A DNA stretch of 64,000 nt from Granulosicoccus sp045106195 (lineage in GTDB: Bacteria > Pseudomonadota > Gammaproteobacteria > Granulosicoccales > Granulosicoccaceae). Positions 24,651 through 34,237 of the stretch are shown here, piece by piece. A program made the position numbers and the translations under genes. The notes under the pieces were generated by a model. That model did not search any database. It was not told where the DNA came from and saw only the letters and a list, made by a program, of their open reading frames with translations. The stretch spans positions 496,001 through 560,000 of the forward strand of contig JBGCEH010000009.1 in the NCBI GenBank assembly GCA_045106195.1, in the 5' to 3' direction. Within the stretch, counting starts at the first letter, position 1; every line of letters begins with the position of its first letter.

Positions 24651-26969
24651 ATGTCTGCCGAAACTACGCCTCAAACTTCATCCTCCATTGACTCCAACAA
24701 GGAGAAAAGCCCAAGCACCTCGAAGAATATGGCATTCCTGTGCGCTCTCGCCACTGCCACAGTTTTTTTTCTGGCTTTCGCATTGCATATCGGTCCGATA
24801 TCATCGGGAATTCCCTGGACATATAATGCACCTTGGATACCCCGTCTAGGCGTGGAACTGGCTTTCCGAGTGGATGGCCTCAGCCTGCTTTTCGGCCTGC
24901 TTATTAGTGGAATAGGCATCCTTGTTGTCGCCTACTCTGCCAGCTACTTCAAAAATCACAAAAGCCATTCGAGGCTTCAATGGCTTTTGCTTGCTTTCAT
25001 GCTCTCCATGCTGGGTCTCGTTTCTGCAGACAACATCATCCTTCTCTTCGTCTTCTGGGAACTCACGACGATTACCTCATTTCTGCTGGTGGGTTTTGAT
25101 TACGAGAATAAAAAGGCCAGAAGCGCAGCACTGCAGGCTTTGCTGGTAACCGGCGGAGGCGGGCTTGCGTTACTTGTCGGGCTCATCATGCTCGGGCAGG
25201 CCTCCGGAACATACCTTCTATCCGAAATTGTCGCTGCAGGCCCCGCCATCACCGAGCATGTCCAGTATCCCGTTATTCTGACACTTATACTTATCGGGGC
25301 GTTCACGAAGTCCGCGCAGTTTCCGTTTCATTTCTGGCTACCCAACGCTATGGCAGCGCCTTCACCAGTCAGTGCCTACCTGCACTCGGCAACCATGGTC
25401 AAGGCCGGCATTTACCTGATGATGCGACTTCAACCATCGCTGGGTGGCACTGAAGAATGGTTCTACACGCTTAGCATCGCAGGCGTGGTCACTGCTGTCT
25501 GGTCCTCATTGATGGCGCTCCGTCAAACCGACATGAAACTGATGCTCGCATGGACGACAGTAATGGCGCTCGGCACACTGACAATGTTTCTCGCCTCTGA
25601 CCTTCGCATTGCAGCACTGGCAGCCGTTACATTCCTGCTGGTGCACGCGTTTTACAAATGCGCTCTGTTCCTTATCATCGGTAATGTTGACAAGAGCACC
25701 GGGACGCGTGATTACAACAAGCTGGGATCACTGATCCGATTCATGCCGGTCACATCGTTTGTCGCCGCCCTCGCCGCGCTATCGATGGCAGGATTTCCAC
25801 CGTTTCTCGGCTTCATCGGGAAGGAATTGAAATATGAAGGTGCGTTGGCTATTGCCGATGAACCTTGGCTCATCGTAATCGCTGCAGTTTCAGCGAATGC
25901 GATGATGGTAGCTATCGCATTGACGTTCGTGTTCCGAGTCTTTTTAGGCGGGCAGTCAAGCGTTTCGGGAACGCCAAAAGAGGTGTCGATTCCCATGTGG
26001 TTTGGCCCCCTGCTACTCGCTGTCGCGGGGCTTGCAACCGGAATCTTTCCAGAGCTCATCGCAAAATCGATTATACAACCCGCTGTGAGCAATATCCTGG
26101 CAACACGTACTGAGGTGAAGCTTTCATTGTGGCACGGCATCAACATCCCACTGGTACTCAGCATCGTAACCGTTTGTCTTGGTGCGTTGATGTTTTTCAG
26201 GCTCGCAGCTATCAGCAGGACCATCAACTCTCTGGTTGAGAAGTTACCGGTGGTGGGTGACAGTGCATACGAATTCCTGCTTAACGGTACTCAGTCACTG
26301 GCGTCAGGATTGACCAATCGCCTGCAGACAGGCTCATTGAGCCACTACCTGACCATTGTCTTCAGCACATTTGTGATTTCGGTAGCTGCAACACTCACGT
26401 ATCAATCAGTGGATCTGAACCTTACCCACCTGACTCCTGTTACGCCTCTTGTTGCCTTGGTTGTGGCTCTGATGATCGGCGCTGCCATCGTTGTTGCATT
26501 CAGCAGGTCGCGACTACTGTCCATCTGCGGGCTGGGCATCGTTGGCAGTGGAGTTGCGGTTCTGTTCCTCAACTTCGGTGCCATTGATGTGGCGATCACC
26601 CAGTTAATGGTAGAGACACTCTTTGTTGTTCTTATCGCAACCGTACTCGTCAAACTGCCACGTTTTCCCGGTCAGCAACACCCCGGCAAAGCAGGCGGCT
26701 TTCGCGATGCGAGTATCGCCATTGCGGCAGGTCTTGTCATGACAATAATCACTCTCGGCGTATCACTTGCGCCTCTGGACATGTCCGTAACCCAGTTCTT
26801 TGAAGAAAACAGTCTTACCAAGGCCTACGGTCGCAATATCGTCAACGTCATCCTCGTTGACTTCAGAGCACTTGATACGCTGGGCGAGGTTGCCGTAGTC
26901 GCAACAGCGGCCATGGCCGTCATCGGATTATTGAAAGTTCGCGCACACCCACAAGGTCCCAAAGCATGA
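24651..26969 (+). CDS. mrpA: Na+/H+ antiporter subunit A
   Basis: Largest subunit (772 aa) of the multi-subunit Mrp sodium/proton antiporter, homologous to NuoL of complex I. It has many membrane helices. The proton-path motif GAFTKSAQFPFHFWLPNAMAAPSPVSAYLHSATMVKAGIYL lies near residues 215-260. The MrpA-specific C-terminal part (VDFRALDTLGEVAVVATAAMAVIGL) is present. MrpB is a separate gene, unlike the A-B fusions of some proteobacteria. It begins a seven-gene operon whose members overlap by 1-4 bases. It supports pH and sodium homeostasis, typical of marine life. Confidence 0.95.
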   Translation: MSAETTPQTSSSIDSNKEKSPSTSKNMAFLCALATATVFFLAFALHIGPISSGIPWTYNAPWIPRLGVELAFRVDGLSLLFGLLISGIGILVVAYSASYFKNHKSHSRLQWLLLAFMLSMLGLVSADNIILLFVFWELTTITSFLLVGFDYENKKARSAALQALLVTGGGGLALLVGLIMLGQASGTYLLSEIVAAGPAITEHVQYPVILTLILIGAFTKSAQFPFHFWLPNAMAAPSPVSAYLHSATMVKAGIYLMMRLQPSLGGTEEWFYTLSIAGVVTAVWSSLMALRQTDMKLMLAWTTVMALGTLTMFLASDLRIAALAAVTFLLVHAFYKCALFLIIGNVDKSTGTRDYNKLGSLIRFMPVTSFVAALAALSMAGFPPFLGFIGKELKYEGALAIADEPWLIVIAAVSANAMMVAIALTFVFRVFLGGQSSVSGTPKEVSIPMWFGPLLLAVAGLATGIFPELIAKSIIQPAVSNILATRTEVKLSLWHGINIPLVLSIVTVCLGALMFFRLAAISRTINSLVEKLPVVGDSAYEFLLNGTQSLASGLTNRLQTGSLSHYLTIVFSTFVISVAATLTYQSVDLNLTHLTPVTPLVALVVALMIGAAIVVAFSRSRLLSICGLGIVGSGVAVLFLNFGAIDVAITQLMVETLFVVLIATVLVKLPRFPGQQHPGKAGGFRDASIAIAAGLVMTIITLGVSLAPLDMSVTQFFEENSLTKAYGRNIVNVILVDFRALDTLGEVAVVATAAMAVIGLLKVRAHPQGPKA

Positions 26970-27385
26970 ATTCCCTGATCTTCAGCACTATCAGCCGTCT
27001 GCTGGTAGGGCTTATGTTGTTGTTTTCCGTATTCCTCCTCTGGCGTGGACACAATGAACCCGGCGGAGGCTTCATTGGTGGTCTTGTCGCAGCCGCTGCA
27101 ATCATTGTCTATGGTCTGGCGGAAGGCCCAGCGTTAATGAGAAAACTGTTACGAGTAGATCCTCGCTCACTCGTGCTGGTGGGACTATTGACGGCTGTAG
27201 TATCCGGTATTTTGCCCCTCCTCCAGGACAGCGCTTTCCTGACAGGTATGTGGCTGTTCATCGGAGCAACAGAGACCGACAAAGGACTCGCCCTTGGCAC
27301 ACCTTTGATATTTGATATTGGCGTCTATCTTGTTGTGGTCGGCGGTGTCGCTGGCATGGTGATAGCCCTGGAGGAGGAGCTCTAG
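26966..27385 (+). CDS. mrpB: Na+/H+ antiporter subunit B
   Basis: A 139-aa inner-membrane subunit with four membrane helices. MrpB features include FSVFLLWRGHNEPGGGFIGGLVAAAA and the later GTPLIFDIGVYLVVVGG. It overlaps mrpA by 4 bases (ATGA) and mrpC by 1, so translation is coupled. Confidence 0.93.
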   Translation: MNSLIFSTISRLLVGLMLLFSVFLLWRGHNEPGGGFIGGLVAAAAIIVYGLAEGPALMRKLLRVDPRSLVLVGLLTAVVSGILPLLQDSAFLTGMWLFIGATETDKGLALGTPLIFDIGVYLVVVGGVAGMVIALEEEL

Positions 27386-27747
27386 TGGAAATTCTTCTGA
27401 GTGTGCTGGTTGGTGTTCTCATGGCGGTCAGTGTATGGCTGATGCTCAGCCGTAACCTGGTCAAGTTTCTGTTCGGCTTGGTGTTGATCAGTAACGTTGC
27501 CAACCTTGTTATTTTCAAAGTAGGTGGCCTGACCCAAGGCGCGCCACCGCTGATAGCAGATGGTGGCAGCGCCCAGTATGCCAATTCACTGCCTCAGGCT
27601 CTGGTCCTGACGGCGATAGTCATCGGATTCGGACTAGTCTCCTTTACCCTGGTACTGGCACTCAAGGCTTATCAGGCCATAGGAACCCTCGACGTGGATG
27701 AGATGACACTGGCGGAGAAACGTCAGGAGCCAGAGGAGCCGGCATGA
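27385..27747 (+). CDS. mrpC: Na+/H+ antiporter subunit C
   Basis: A 120-aa, three-helix membrane subunit homologous to NuoK. Characteristic LSRNLVKFLFGLVLISNVANLVIF and a later ALVLTAIVIGFGLVSFTLVLALKAYQ are present. It has a GTG start sharing one base with the mrpB stop and a 4-base overlap with mrpD. Confidence 0.93.
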   Translation: MEILLSVLVGVLMAVSVWLMLSRNLVKFLFGLVLISNVANLVIFKVGGLTQGAPPLIADGGSAQYANSLPQALVLTAIVIGFGLVSFTLVLALKAYQAIGTLDVDEMTLAEKRQEPEEPA

Positions 27748-29279
27748 ACGGATTGCTGATCTCTTGCATACTGATACCGATGATTACCGCGGTAGCCAGC
27801 TACGTCTACCCGGGCACCATCAAAGTGCGCGGAGCTATCAGTATCGCAGGGTCACTTTTGCTGCTGGTCCTTTCAAGTATCCTCTTGTACCAGGTCGCAA
27901 ACGATGGGCCCATGTCAAACCAGATGGGGGGCTGGCAGGCGCCCATGGGTATTACCCTCATTGCGGATATGCTCAGCGCAATGCTTATTGTCGTAACAGC
28001 CATTGTCGCACTGACAGTTAATATCTATGCTATTGGCGATGTTTCAGAGGAGCGCGTGGCAGGCGGCTTTTTCACGTTTATGAACATGCTGATCGCAGGC
28101 GTGGTCGGTGCGTTTCTGACAGGTGACTTGTTCAACTTGTATGTCTGGTTCGAGGTCATGCTTATCTCAACCTTTGCGCTGCTGGTACTGGGTGGCAACA
28201 AGGTGCAACTGGACGGCGCCGTCAAGTATGTTGCTATCAACCTCATATCGACAGTGTTGCTGCTTACCGCCATTGGTCTTCTATACGGACTCACAGGCAC
28301 ACTCAATATGGCGGATCTGTCATTGCGTGTACCAATGGCAGAAAATCAGGGCCTGGTTTCTGTTGTCGCTGTTCTGTTCCTTATAGCTTTTGGCATAAAA
28401 GCCGCTGTATTCCCCTTGTACTTCTGGCTGCCTGCTTCCTATCACACACTGCCGATCAGTGTGACGGCCGTATTTGCAGCGCTCATGACAAAAGTAGGAA
28501 TCTACGCGCTGATGAGAACATTCACCTTGATATTTCCCGGTGAACACCCGGCAATTGACACGACACTACTGTGTCTGGGACTTGTCACCATGATCCTGGG
28601 TGTGTTCGGCGCTATGACGCATAGTGATATACGCCGCATTCTCGCCTTCCATGTCATTGGCTCCATCGGCTTCATGCTTCTCGGCCTCGGCCTTGGTTCG
28701 GCAATCGCTATGGGTGCTGCGATTTTCTACATGGTTCACGGTATCCTCATCAAAGCGTTGCTGTTCATGATCGCTGGTATAGTTGGAACGTTGGGAGGCA
28801 GTTTCGAGTTATCCCGACTCGGTGGCCTGTACCAGGAACGTCCAGGATTTTCCATCGTGTTCCTGCTCGCCGCTCTTGCCTTGATCGGTATTCCACCACT
28901 ATCGGGATTCTGGGCGAAATTATTGATCATCGAGGCAGGTCTGCATCACGACGCAGCATTGGTCATCGCATTCGTTGTCGTTGCCAGCTTGCTAACGTTT
29001 ATTCCCTTGATCCGGATTTGGTCCGAGGCATTCTGGAAAGCCAGACCACTGGACACAGAATCGGACGCAAACGCTACTGCAAAACCGCTCAACGATCCTG
29101 GCGCCTATGCCTGGACGCCCGTACTCGGCTTATCAGCGATCATGCTGCTCATCGGATTTCTGCCTGGCAAGATCATAGATATGTCCGACACCGCTGCGCA
29201 AAGCCTGATGACACGTGCGGCTTATCTGGATACTGTATTGCCCTTGCGCGCCAACGTGAATGGGGCACAGACACAATGA
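27744..29279 (+). CDS. mrpD: Na+/H+ antiporter subunit D
   Basis: A 511-aa NuoM/N-like membrane subunit with about 14 helices. Key segments are LFNLYVWFEVMLISTFALL (conserved Glu in the fifth helix), FGIKAAVFPLYFWLPASYHTLP with its Lys, and MVHGILIKALLFMIAG. Together with MrpA it forms the ion-translocating core. The following mrpE start overlaps its stop by 4 bases. Confidence 0.94.
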   Translation: MNGLLISCILIPMITAVASYVYPGTIKVRGAISIAGSLLLLVLSSILLYQVANDGPMSNQMGGWQAPMGITLIADMLSAMLIVVTAIVALTVNIYAIGDVSEERVAGGFFTFMNMLIAGVVGAFLTGDLFNLYVWFEVMLISTFALLVLGGNKVQLDGAVKYVAINLISTVLLLTAIGLLYGLTGTLNMADLSLRVPMAENQGLVSVVAVLFLIAFGIKAAVFPLYFWLPASYHTLPISVTAVFAALMTKVGIYALMRTFTLIFPGEHPAIDTTLLCLGLVTMILGVFGAMTHSDIRRILAFHVIGSIGFMLLGLGLGSAIAMGAAIFYMVHGILIKALLFMIAGIVGTLGGSFELSRLGGLYQERPGFSIVFLLAALALIGIPPLSGFWAKLLIIEAGLHHDAALVIAFVVVASLLTFIPLIRIWSEAFWKARPLDTESDANATAKPLNDPGAYAWTPVLGLSAIMLLIGFLPGKIIDMSDTAAQSLMTRAAYLDTVLPLRANVNGAQTQ

Positions 29280-29749
29280 CTCCCTTTGCCATTAATCTGA
29301 TCCTTGCCTTTGTTTGGGCAGCACTGAATGGCGGCATTGGTCTGCCAAGCCTGATCGTCGGTTTTCTGATTGGCTATCTGGTGTTGTTCGTACTGCAACC
29401 CTTGTTTGGCAAAAGCCGTTACTGCGGCAAGCTATATGATGGAGCGCTGCTTGTGCTGTATTTCATCTACGAGCTTATCGTCTCCAGTGTCGAAGTTGCC
29501 TGGGATGTTCTTACCCCAATGCATAAAAGCAAACCGGCGGTTGTTGCCATACCACTTGACGCTAAAAGTGACGCTGAAATCACCGTTCTTGCCAATATGG
29601 TTTCACTGACACCCGGCTCGCTGTCAATAGACATCAGCGACGACCGAACCCACCTGCTCGTTCATGCCATGTTCGTCGACGATCCGGAGGCCTTCAAGGC
29701 TGATGTTAAACGCGGCATGGAAAAGCGGGTTCTCGAGGCCATGCGCTAA
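29276..29749 (+). CDS. mrpE: Na+/H+ antiporter subunit E
   Basis: A 157-aa subunit: two N-terminal membrane helices (MTPFAINLILAFVWAALNGG, then LIGYLVLFVLQPL) followed by a cytoplasmic domain with NMVSLTPGSLSIDISDDRTHLLVHAMFVDD. It starts at the ATG overlapping the mrpD stop. The frame is open further upstream, inside mrpD, but homologues begin here. Confidence 0.92.
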   Translation: MTPFAINLILAFVWAALNGGIGLPSLIVGFLIGYLVLFVLQPLFGKSRYCGKLYDGALLVLYFIYELIVSSVEVAWDVLTPMHKSKPAVVAIPLDAKSDAEITVLANMVSLTPGSLSIDISDDRTHLLVHAMFVDDPEAFKADVKRGMEKRVLEAMR

Positions 29750-30087
29750 TGGAAAACCTTCAACTTTCAATCAGTATTGCGATCAGCCTGACGGCTGTCG
29801 GACTTGTCGCGGGTTGTATTCGCATGTTCAAGGGGCCAACAGCTGCCGACAGAATTGTGGCACTGGATCTCGTTACCATTTTGCTCGTCGCCATTACCTC
29901 CTTACTTGCGTTGCAGCTCGACAACTCCGCCTATCTGGATCTGGGCCTGGCACTGGCGCTCGTCGGGTTTCTTGCTACCGTGGCATTTGCTCGCTATCTG
30001 GAAACCAATGAACAGATCCTCCCCGATGACCAGAATCAATACCGAACTCAGGCCAACAACGATACTGCACAGGAACAACAAGAATGA
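29749..30087 (+). CDS. mrpF: Na+/H+ antiporter subunit F
   Basis: A 112-aa, three-helix membrane subunit with the MrpF core CIRMFKGPTAADRIVALDLVT and a later DLGLALALVGFLATVAFARYLE. The ATG shares one base with the mrpE stop. The C-terminal tail (about 20 residues) is polar and Gln-rich. Confidence 0.92.
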   Translation: MENLQLSISIAISLTAVGLVAGCIRMFKGPTAADRIVALDLVTILLVAITSLLALQLDNSAYLDLGLALALVGFLATVAFARYLETNEQILPDDQNQYRTQANNDTAQEQQE

Positions 30088-30446
30088 ATGACACGATCGT
30101 CAGTATCCTTATCGTGCTAGGGGGGGGCTTTGCCGCGATTGCCGGAATCGGCCTGGTACGCCTTCCCGATGTCCTGATTCGGATGCACGCCTCTACCAAG
30201 GCGGGAACTCTGGGTGTCGGTTTGATCGTACTCGGGGTTTCGGTACACTTTGCAACCTCACTGGTCATCACAAAAGCCTTGCTTATCATCATATTCCTGT
30301 TGCTGACAGCACCCGTGGGTGCACACCTTGTAGGGCGTGCAGCCTACCGACGTGGCCTGCCACTGTGGGACCGGACACTAATGGATGACGCAGCAATGAA
30401 ATCTCGAAGCGGCCCGGCAGGTAGTACAAGGCCTGCCAGAAAATAG
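30084..30446 (+). CDS. mrpG: Na+/H+ antiporter subunit G
   Basis: A 120-aa, three-helix subunit with MrpG features (GGGFAAIAGIGLVRLPDVLIRMHASTKAGTLG, then LLTAPVGAHLVGRAAYRRGLPLWD). Last gene of the mrp operon; 4-base overlap with mrpF. Its stop is 17 bases from the stop of the convergent sulfurtransferase gene, with no obvious terminator between. Confidence 0.93.
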   Translation: MNDTIVSILIVLGGGFAAIAGIGLVRLPDVLIRMHASTKAGTLGVGLIVLGVSVHFATSLVITKALLIIIFLLLTAPVGAHLVGRAAYRRGLPLWDRTLMDDAAMKSRSGPAGSTRPARK

Positions 30447-30463
30447 CCTGCCGATAACGCGGG

Positions 30464-31402
30464 TCAGTCCACGGGTGAGGGACCAGTATCCACCGGTGTG
30501 TCAGTTCGGGCGCCCCACTCACTCCAAGACCCATCATACAACGCAACGTTCCTGTAACCTGCGCCTTCTAGTGCCAGGCACAGAACCGCAGCGGTGACTC
30601 CAGACCCGCACGTGGTAAGAATGCGCGACTGTGTATTAAAGGCGGGTTCGCTGGGCAGTACATCGGTAAGCCCTTCAAACAACGCGACAAGCTCCGGCAC
30701 ACTTTTACACATTCCCTGTTCGTCCAGCACTTGTGTAAACGGCAGGCAGATACTGCTCGGGATGTGCCCACTGCGCAAACCCGCACGTGGCTCTTTTATA
30801 TCGGCCGTAAATCGCCCAGATGATCGCGCATCCAGAATGACGGAGCCACGGTGGTTGATCGCCTCAAGCACCTCATCAGCATTGACCACTTGACGCAGCC
30901 GCTGTTCCGGACTTGTGTTGACAACAAACTGGCAAGGCGTGTGCCGGTCACGGTATTCGCTAGTTGCTTTGGAGCTATCCGACGAAGATTCCAACTGCCC
31001 ATCAAGTCGCTGCCATGCCGGCAATCCACCATCAAGAACGTAGACTTGTTCAGCACCAAAATGCCTGAACATCCACCAGACCCGCGCTGCGGAATACAGA
31101 CCAACGCTGTCGTACACTACAATTTTATGATGCGAGGCAATGCCGAGTGAACCGGCAGCATCCGCAAACTGCTGCGCCTCGGGAAGCATATGCGGCAAAT
31201 CACTCTCAGAAGAATGTTTGTTAATATCAAAAAAGACAGCGCCCGGAATATGCTGGACGTTGAATTCAGCCTGAGCATCCCGCTGCGCGGCAGGAAGATG
31301 CAAGGACGCATCGATGATCCGAATATCATCATCCGGGAGATGCTTTTTCAGCCACTCACACGAAACAATCGGTAATCTGTCATTTTCAACGTTGGAACAC
31401 AT
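30464..31402 (-). CDS. sseA: 3-mercaptopyruvate/thiosulfate sulfurtransferase
   Basis: A 312-aa tandem rhodanese. The first, inactive domain has the GAVFFDI and SLGIASHHKIVVYDSVGLYSAARVWWMFRHFG segments. The second has the catalytic Cys265 loop CGSGVTA, the form typical of mercaptopyruvate sulfurtransferases, after ILTT. It transfers sulfane sulfur to cyanide or other thiols. Start at ATG 31402 preceded by GGAG; an upstream TTG at 31465 would add an unlikely extension. The enzyme is probably cytoplasmic, as no signal peptide is seen. Confidence 0.9.
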   Translation of the reverse strand: MCSNVENDRLPIVSCEWLKKHLPDDDIRIIDASLHLPAAQRDAQAEFNVQHIPGAVFFDINKHSSESDLPHMLPEAQQFADAAGSLGIASHHKIVVYDSVGLYSAARVWWMFRHFGAEQVYVLDGGLPAWQRLDGQLESSSDSSKATSEYRDRHTPCQFVVNTSPEQRLRQVVNADEVLEAINHRGSVILDARSSGRFTADIKEPRAGLRSGHIPSSICLPFTQVLDEQGMCKSVPELVALFEGLTDVLPSEPAFNTQSRILTTCGSGVTAAVLCLALEGAGYRNVALYDGSWSEWGARTDTPVDTGPSPVD

Positions 31403-31600
31403 GCGTCTGTCTCCGTGGAAGGGCCCTGCCGACACTCTGATGGTAATGGATTGATCGGCGTTCAAAATTCACGAAACTGCTCGACACACTATACTAGGCA
31501 ACATGTACATACACCTAACCAAAGCTCCGCTCTCCAGAAGGCACTTTTTACGAATCGATGAGTACGGCTATCGGAACTTGCTGACACAGTGAAAGACACA

Positions 31601-33991
31601 ATGAGCATAGAAGCGCCCGACAAACACTATTATCTTGGCAAGACTGTGGCAGATCAGCAGCCGCTGTTTCTGGATTCGTCCAATCTGACAACACACGGTG
31701 TGATTGTCGGCATGACAGGTTCGGGGAAAACCGGTCTGGGTATCGTCCTGCTCGAAGAGGCTCTGCAACAAGGTACACCCACGCTGATTATAGATCCCAA
31801 AGGTGACATGGGAAATCTCCTGCTTAGCTTTCCGGATCTTTTGCCCACCGATTTCATGCCATGGATCAGTGATTCCGACGCTGGCGATGACAAAGTGCAG
31901 GCTGCTGTGGATACAGCCACTCGCTGGAAAGAAGGCTTGCAACGTTCAGGTCTTGCACCCGACAGAATCAAGGCTCTGCACGACAGTGCAGATTTTTCGA
32001 TTTACACGCCTGGATCTCAATCCGGTATTCCACTGAATATCATAGGCTCACTCAAAGCGCCACCAGCAGGAACTGATGCCGAGACGCTTCAGGACGAAAT
32101 AGAAGGACTCGCCTCATCGTTACTTACGCTCGTCGGCATTGAAAGCGACCCTCTAAGTGGACGCGAGCATATTCTGCTGGCCAATCTCATTCACTGGAAA
32201 TGGACAAAGCACGAAGACATGGATCTGGCCAGCCTTATTGGCCTGATCCAGAAACCACCCATGCGTAAGTTGGGCGTTATCGATGTGGATACCTTTTTCC
32301 CGGTTTCGGATCGCGTGAAACTCGCACTCAAGATCAACGGCCTCGCCGCCTCCCCATCATTTTCAAGCTGGAGTGAAGGGCGTGATCTCGATATTCAGGA
32401 TTTGTTGTATAGCGCTTCCGGCAAGGCTCAAGCGGCCATCGTCACCCTTTCACACCTGAGCGAAACCGAACGACAGTTTGTAGTGACATTGCTATTATCA
32501 AAAATGGTTACCTGGATGCGAGCTCAGCCGGGTACCACGGATCTGCGCGCGCTGATCTATATCGATGAGGTATTTGGCTATGTCCCACCTGTCGGTATGC
32601 CACCTTCAAAGAAACCCATTCTCACTATCTTGAAACAGGCGCGAGCCTTTGGCGTCGGTCTTGTATTGTCAACACAAAACCCGGTTGATATCGACTACAA
32701 GGCCATTTCCAATGCGGGCACCTGGATGATTGGCCGCTTGCAAACCGAACGCGATAAACAGCGCCTACTCGATGGCATGGGTGCTTCCGACGGCAGCGTT
32801 GATATCAGCGCAATCAGCGATACCATATCGGCTCTCGAAAAACGTGAATTTGTAATGCATTCAACTCGTACAAGTGTGCCACAGCATTTTGCAACACGGT
32901 GGGCCATGTCTTTCCTGCCGGGCCCCCTTACCCGCGAGCAAATCAGTTTACTCATCTCGGATGAACAACGCCGGACTGGCGAACCCAGCGAAGAGCCGAA
33001 CGCAGATCACGGCGACGGCAAGGATATTCTGCGCGCTGATGAAAGTCAGCTCACCCCACAGGTAGCCGATGGCGTAGCTGTTCGTTACCTTGACCCTGCA
33101 GCAAGCTATCTGGATGCTTTACAGGGCTCCGGATCAGGAACACGCTTGCAGGCGGCTGTCGCTATCAGGGTAAAACTATTGTTTGATGAAACCCGCGCAA
33201 ATTTGCGTCATGAGGCTGAGTGGGAGGCTGTAATCACACCACTGGAAGGTCCTGTTGAGGCTGACTCTGCCGTTCTCGTCGACTACGATGAACGCGATCT
33301 GTTGCGTGAAGCACCAGACGACGCTGTCTATCGCTTGCCTGACGCAAAAATCGCCAACAAATCCTACTTTCGTTCAGCCCAAAGCGCGATAAAAAATCAC
33401 CTGCATCGCGAACAACAGATTGAGCTATTCCGCAACGCCTCTCTTAAACTGTATTCGAGAATTGATGAAACTTTCGATCAGTTTCAGGAACGTTGCATTC
33501 GCGAGGCTGATAACAAGGCCGATGAAGATGCTGACAAGATAAGGCGCGTTCTTGCAAAAAAGATTGATCGTATCAATGCAGCCATACAGAAATCAGATGA
33601 CAGGATTCGTGAAATCCAGTTTGATGCTATAAGTCGCAGGAAAGATCAGCGAACCAGCCAGGTCATGGACATCGCCGGCGGCCTGCTGGGTAGTTTGCTG
33701 GGTGGGCGTCGCAGCACTCGCTCAATCATTACAGGTGGACTACGTCGGAGTCAGAGCAAGGGGCGCATGGTGGCCAAGGCCGAAGAGCGCTTGAAAACGG
33801 CGGAAAATCGTTATAACGAATTACTGGAAGATCGTGAAGAACTCGAAAATACATTGAGCGAGGACCTGTTTGAAATTCAGGAAGAGTGGTCTAAAAAAGC
33901 CGAAGACATCAACGCTCTCACGGTTGGCCTCGAAAAAACTGATATCAGTATCGACGATATTTCATTGGTATGGATACCTGTGGATGCGTGA
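31601..33991 (+). CDS. HerA/FtsK-superfamily ATPase with C-terminal coiled coil
   Basis: A 796-aa protein. Walker A GMTGSGKT is at residues 37-44, followed by LIIDPKGDMGNLL. The Walker B-like LRALIYIDEVFGYVPP lies near residue 325 and the arginine-finger type region is TILKQARAFGVGLVLSTQNPVDIDYKAISNAGTW. This is the HerA/VirB4-like core. The C-terminal third (about 600-790) is charged with heptad-like stretches (EERLKTAENRYNELLEDREELENTL) and a short Gly-rich segment GGLLGSLLGGRRS. These ATPases pump DNA or proteins; the actual substrate here is unknown. No nuclease (NurA) partner adjoins. The start at 31601 is chosen over the GTG at 31589. Confidence 0.8.
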   Translation: MSIEAPDKHYYLGKTVADQQPLFLDSSNLTTHGVIVGMTGSGKTGLGIVLLEEALQQGTPTLIIDPKGDMGNLLLSFPDLLPTDFMPWISDSDAGDDKVQAAVDTATRWKEGLQRSGLAPDRIKALHDSADFSIYTPGSQSGIPLNIIGSLKAPPAGTDAETLQDEIEGLASSLLTLVGIESDPLSGREHILLANLIHWKWTKHEDMDLASLIGLIQKPPMRKLGVIDVDTFFPVSDRVKLALKINGLAASPSFSSWSEGRDLDIQDLLYSASGKAQAAIVTLSHLSETERQFVVTLLLSKMVTWMRAQPGTTDLRALIYIDEVFGYVPPVGMPPSKKPILTILKQARAFGVGLVLSTQNPVDIDYKAISNAGTWMIGRLQTERDKQRLLDGMGASDGSVDISAISDTISALEKREFVMHSTRTSVPQHFATRWAMSFLPGPLTREQISLLISDEQRRTGEPSEEPNADHGDGKDILRADESQLTPQVADGVAVRYLDPAASYLDALQGSGSGTRLQAAVAIRVKLLFDETRANLRHEAEWEAVITPLEGPVEADSAVLVDYDERDLLREAPDDAVYRLPDAKIANKSYFRSAQSAIKNHLHREQQIELFRNASLKLYSRIDETFDQFQERCIREADNKADEDADKIRRVLAKKIDRINAAIQKSDDRIREIQFDAISRRKDQRTSQVMDIAGGLLGSLLGGRRSTRSIITGGLRRSQSKGRMVAKAEERLKTAENRYNELLEDREELENTLSEDLFEIQEEWSKKAEDINALTVGLEKTDISIDDISLVWIPVDA

Positions 33992-34237
33992 AATTCGAAT
34001 ACACCGGCCTTTGTCAATAACGAGTAGCCTGGAACACGCGGTTTACACACCTTGCGACCCTGAATTCCGACAGGGTTGGCACGCATGAAAATGCGTCTTA
34101 CCTTTGGGAACTGTGGTGCAGTTTGTGATGCAGTTAATGTAAACTCACCACTCAGAATATTGTTTTTACACGGCTACAACCCTCGGATGTTGTCCCGCGA
34201 CAAAACACCCGTAAGCAACTGAGAACGTAACGTACTC

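Noticed and set aside
25712..26227. Minus-strand frame of 171 codons inside mrpA
   Set aside because: Complement of hydrophobic mrpA codons; no protein-like features.
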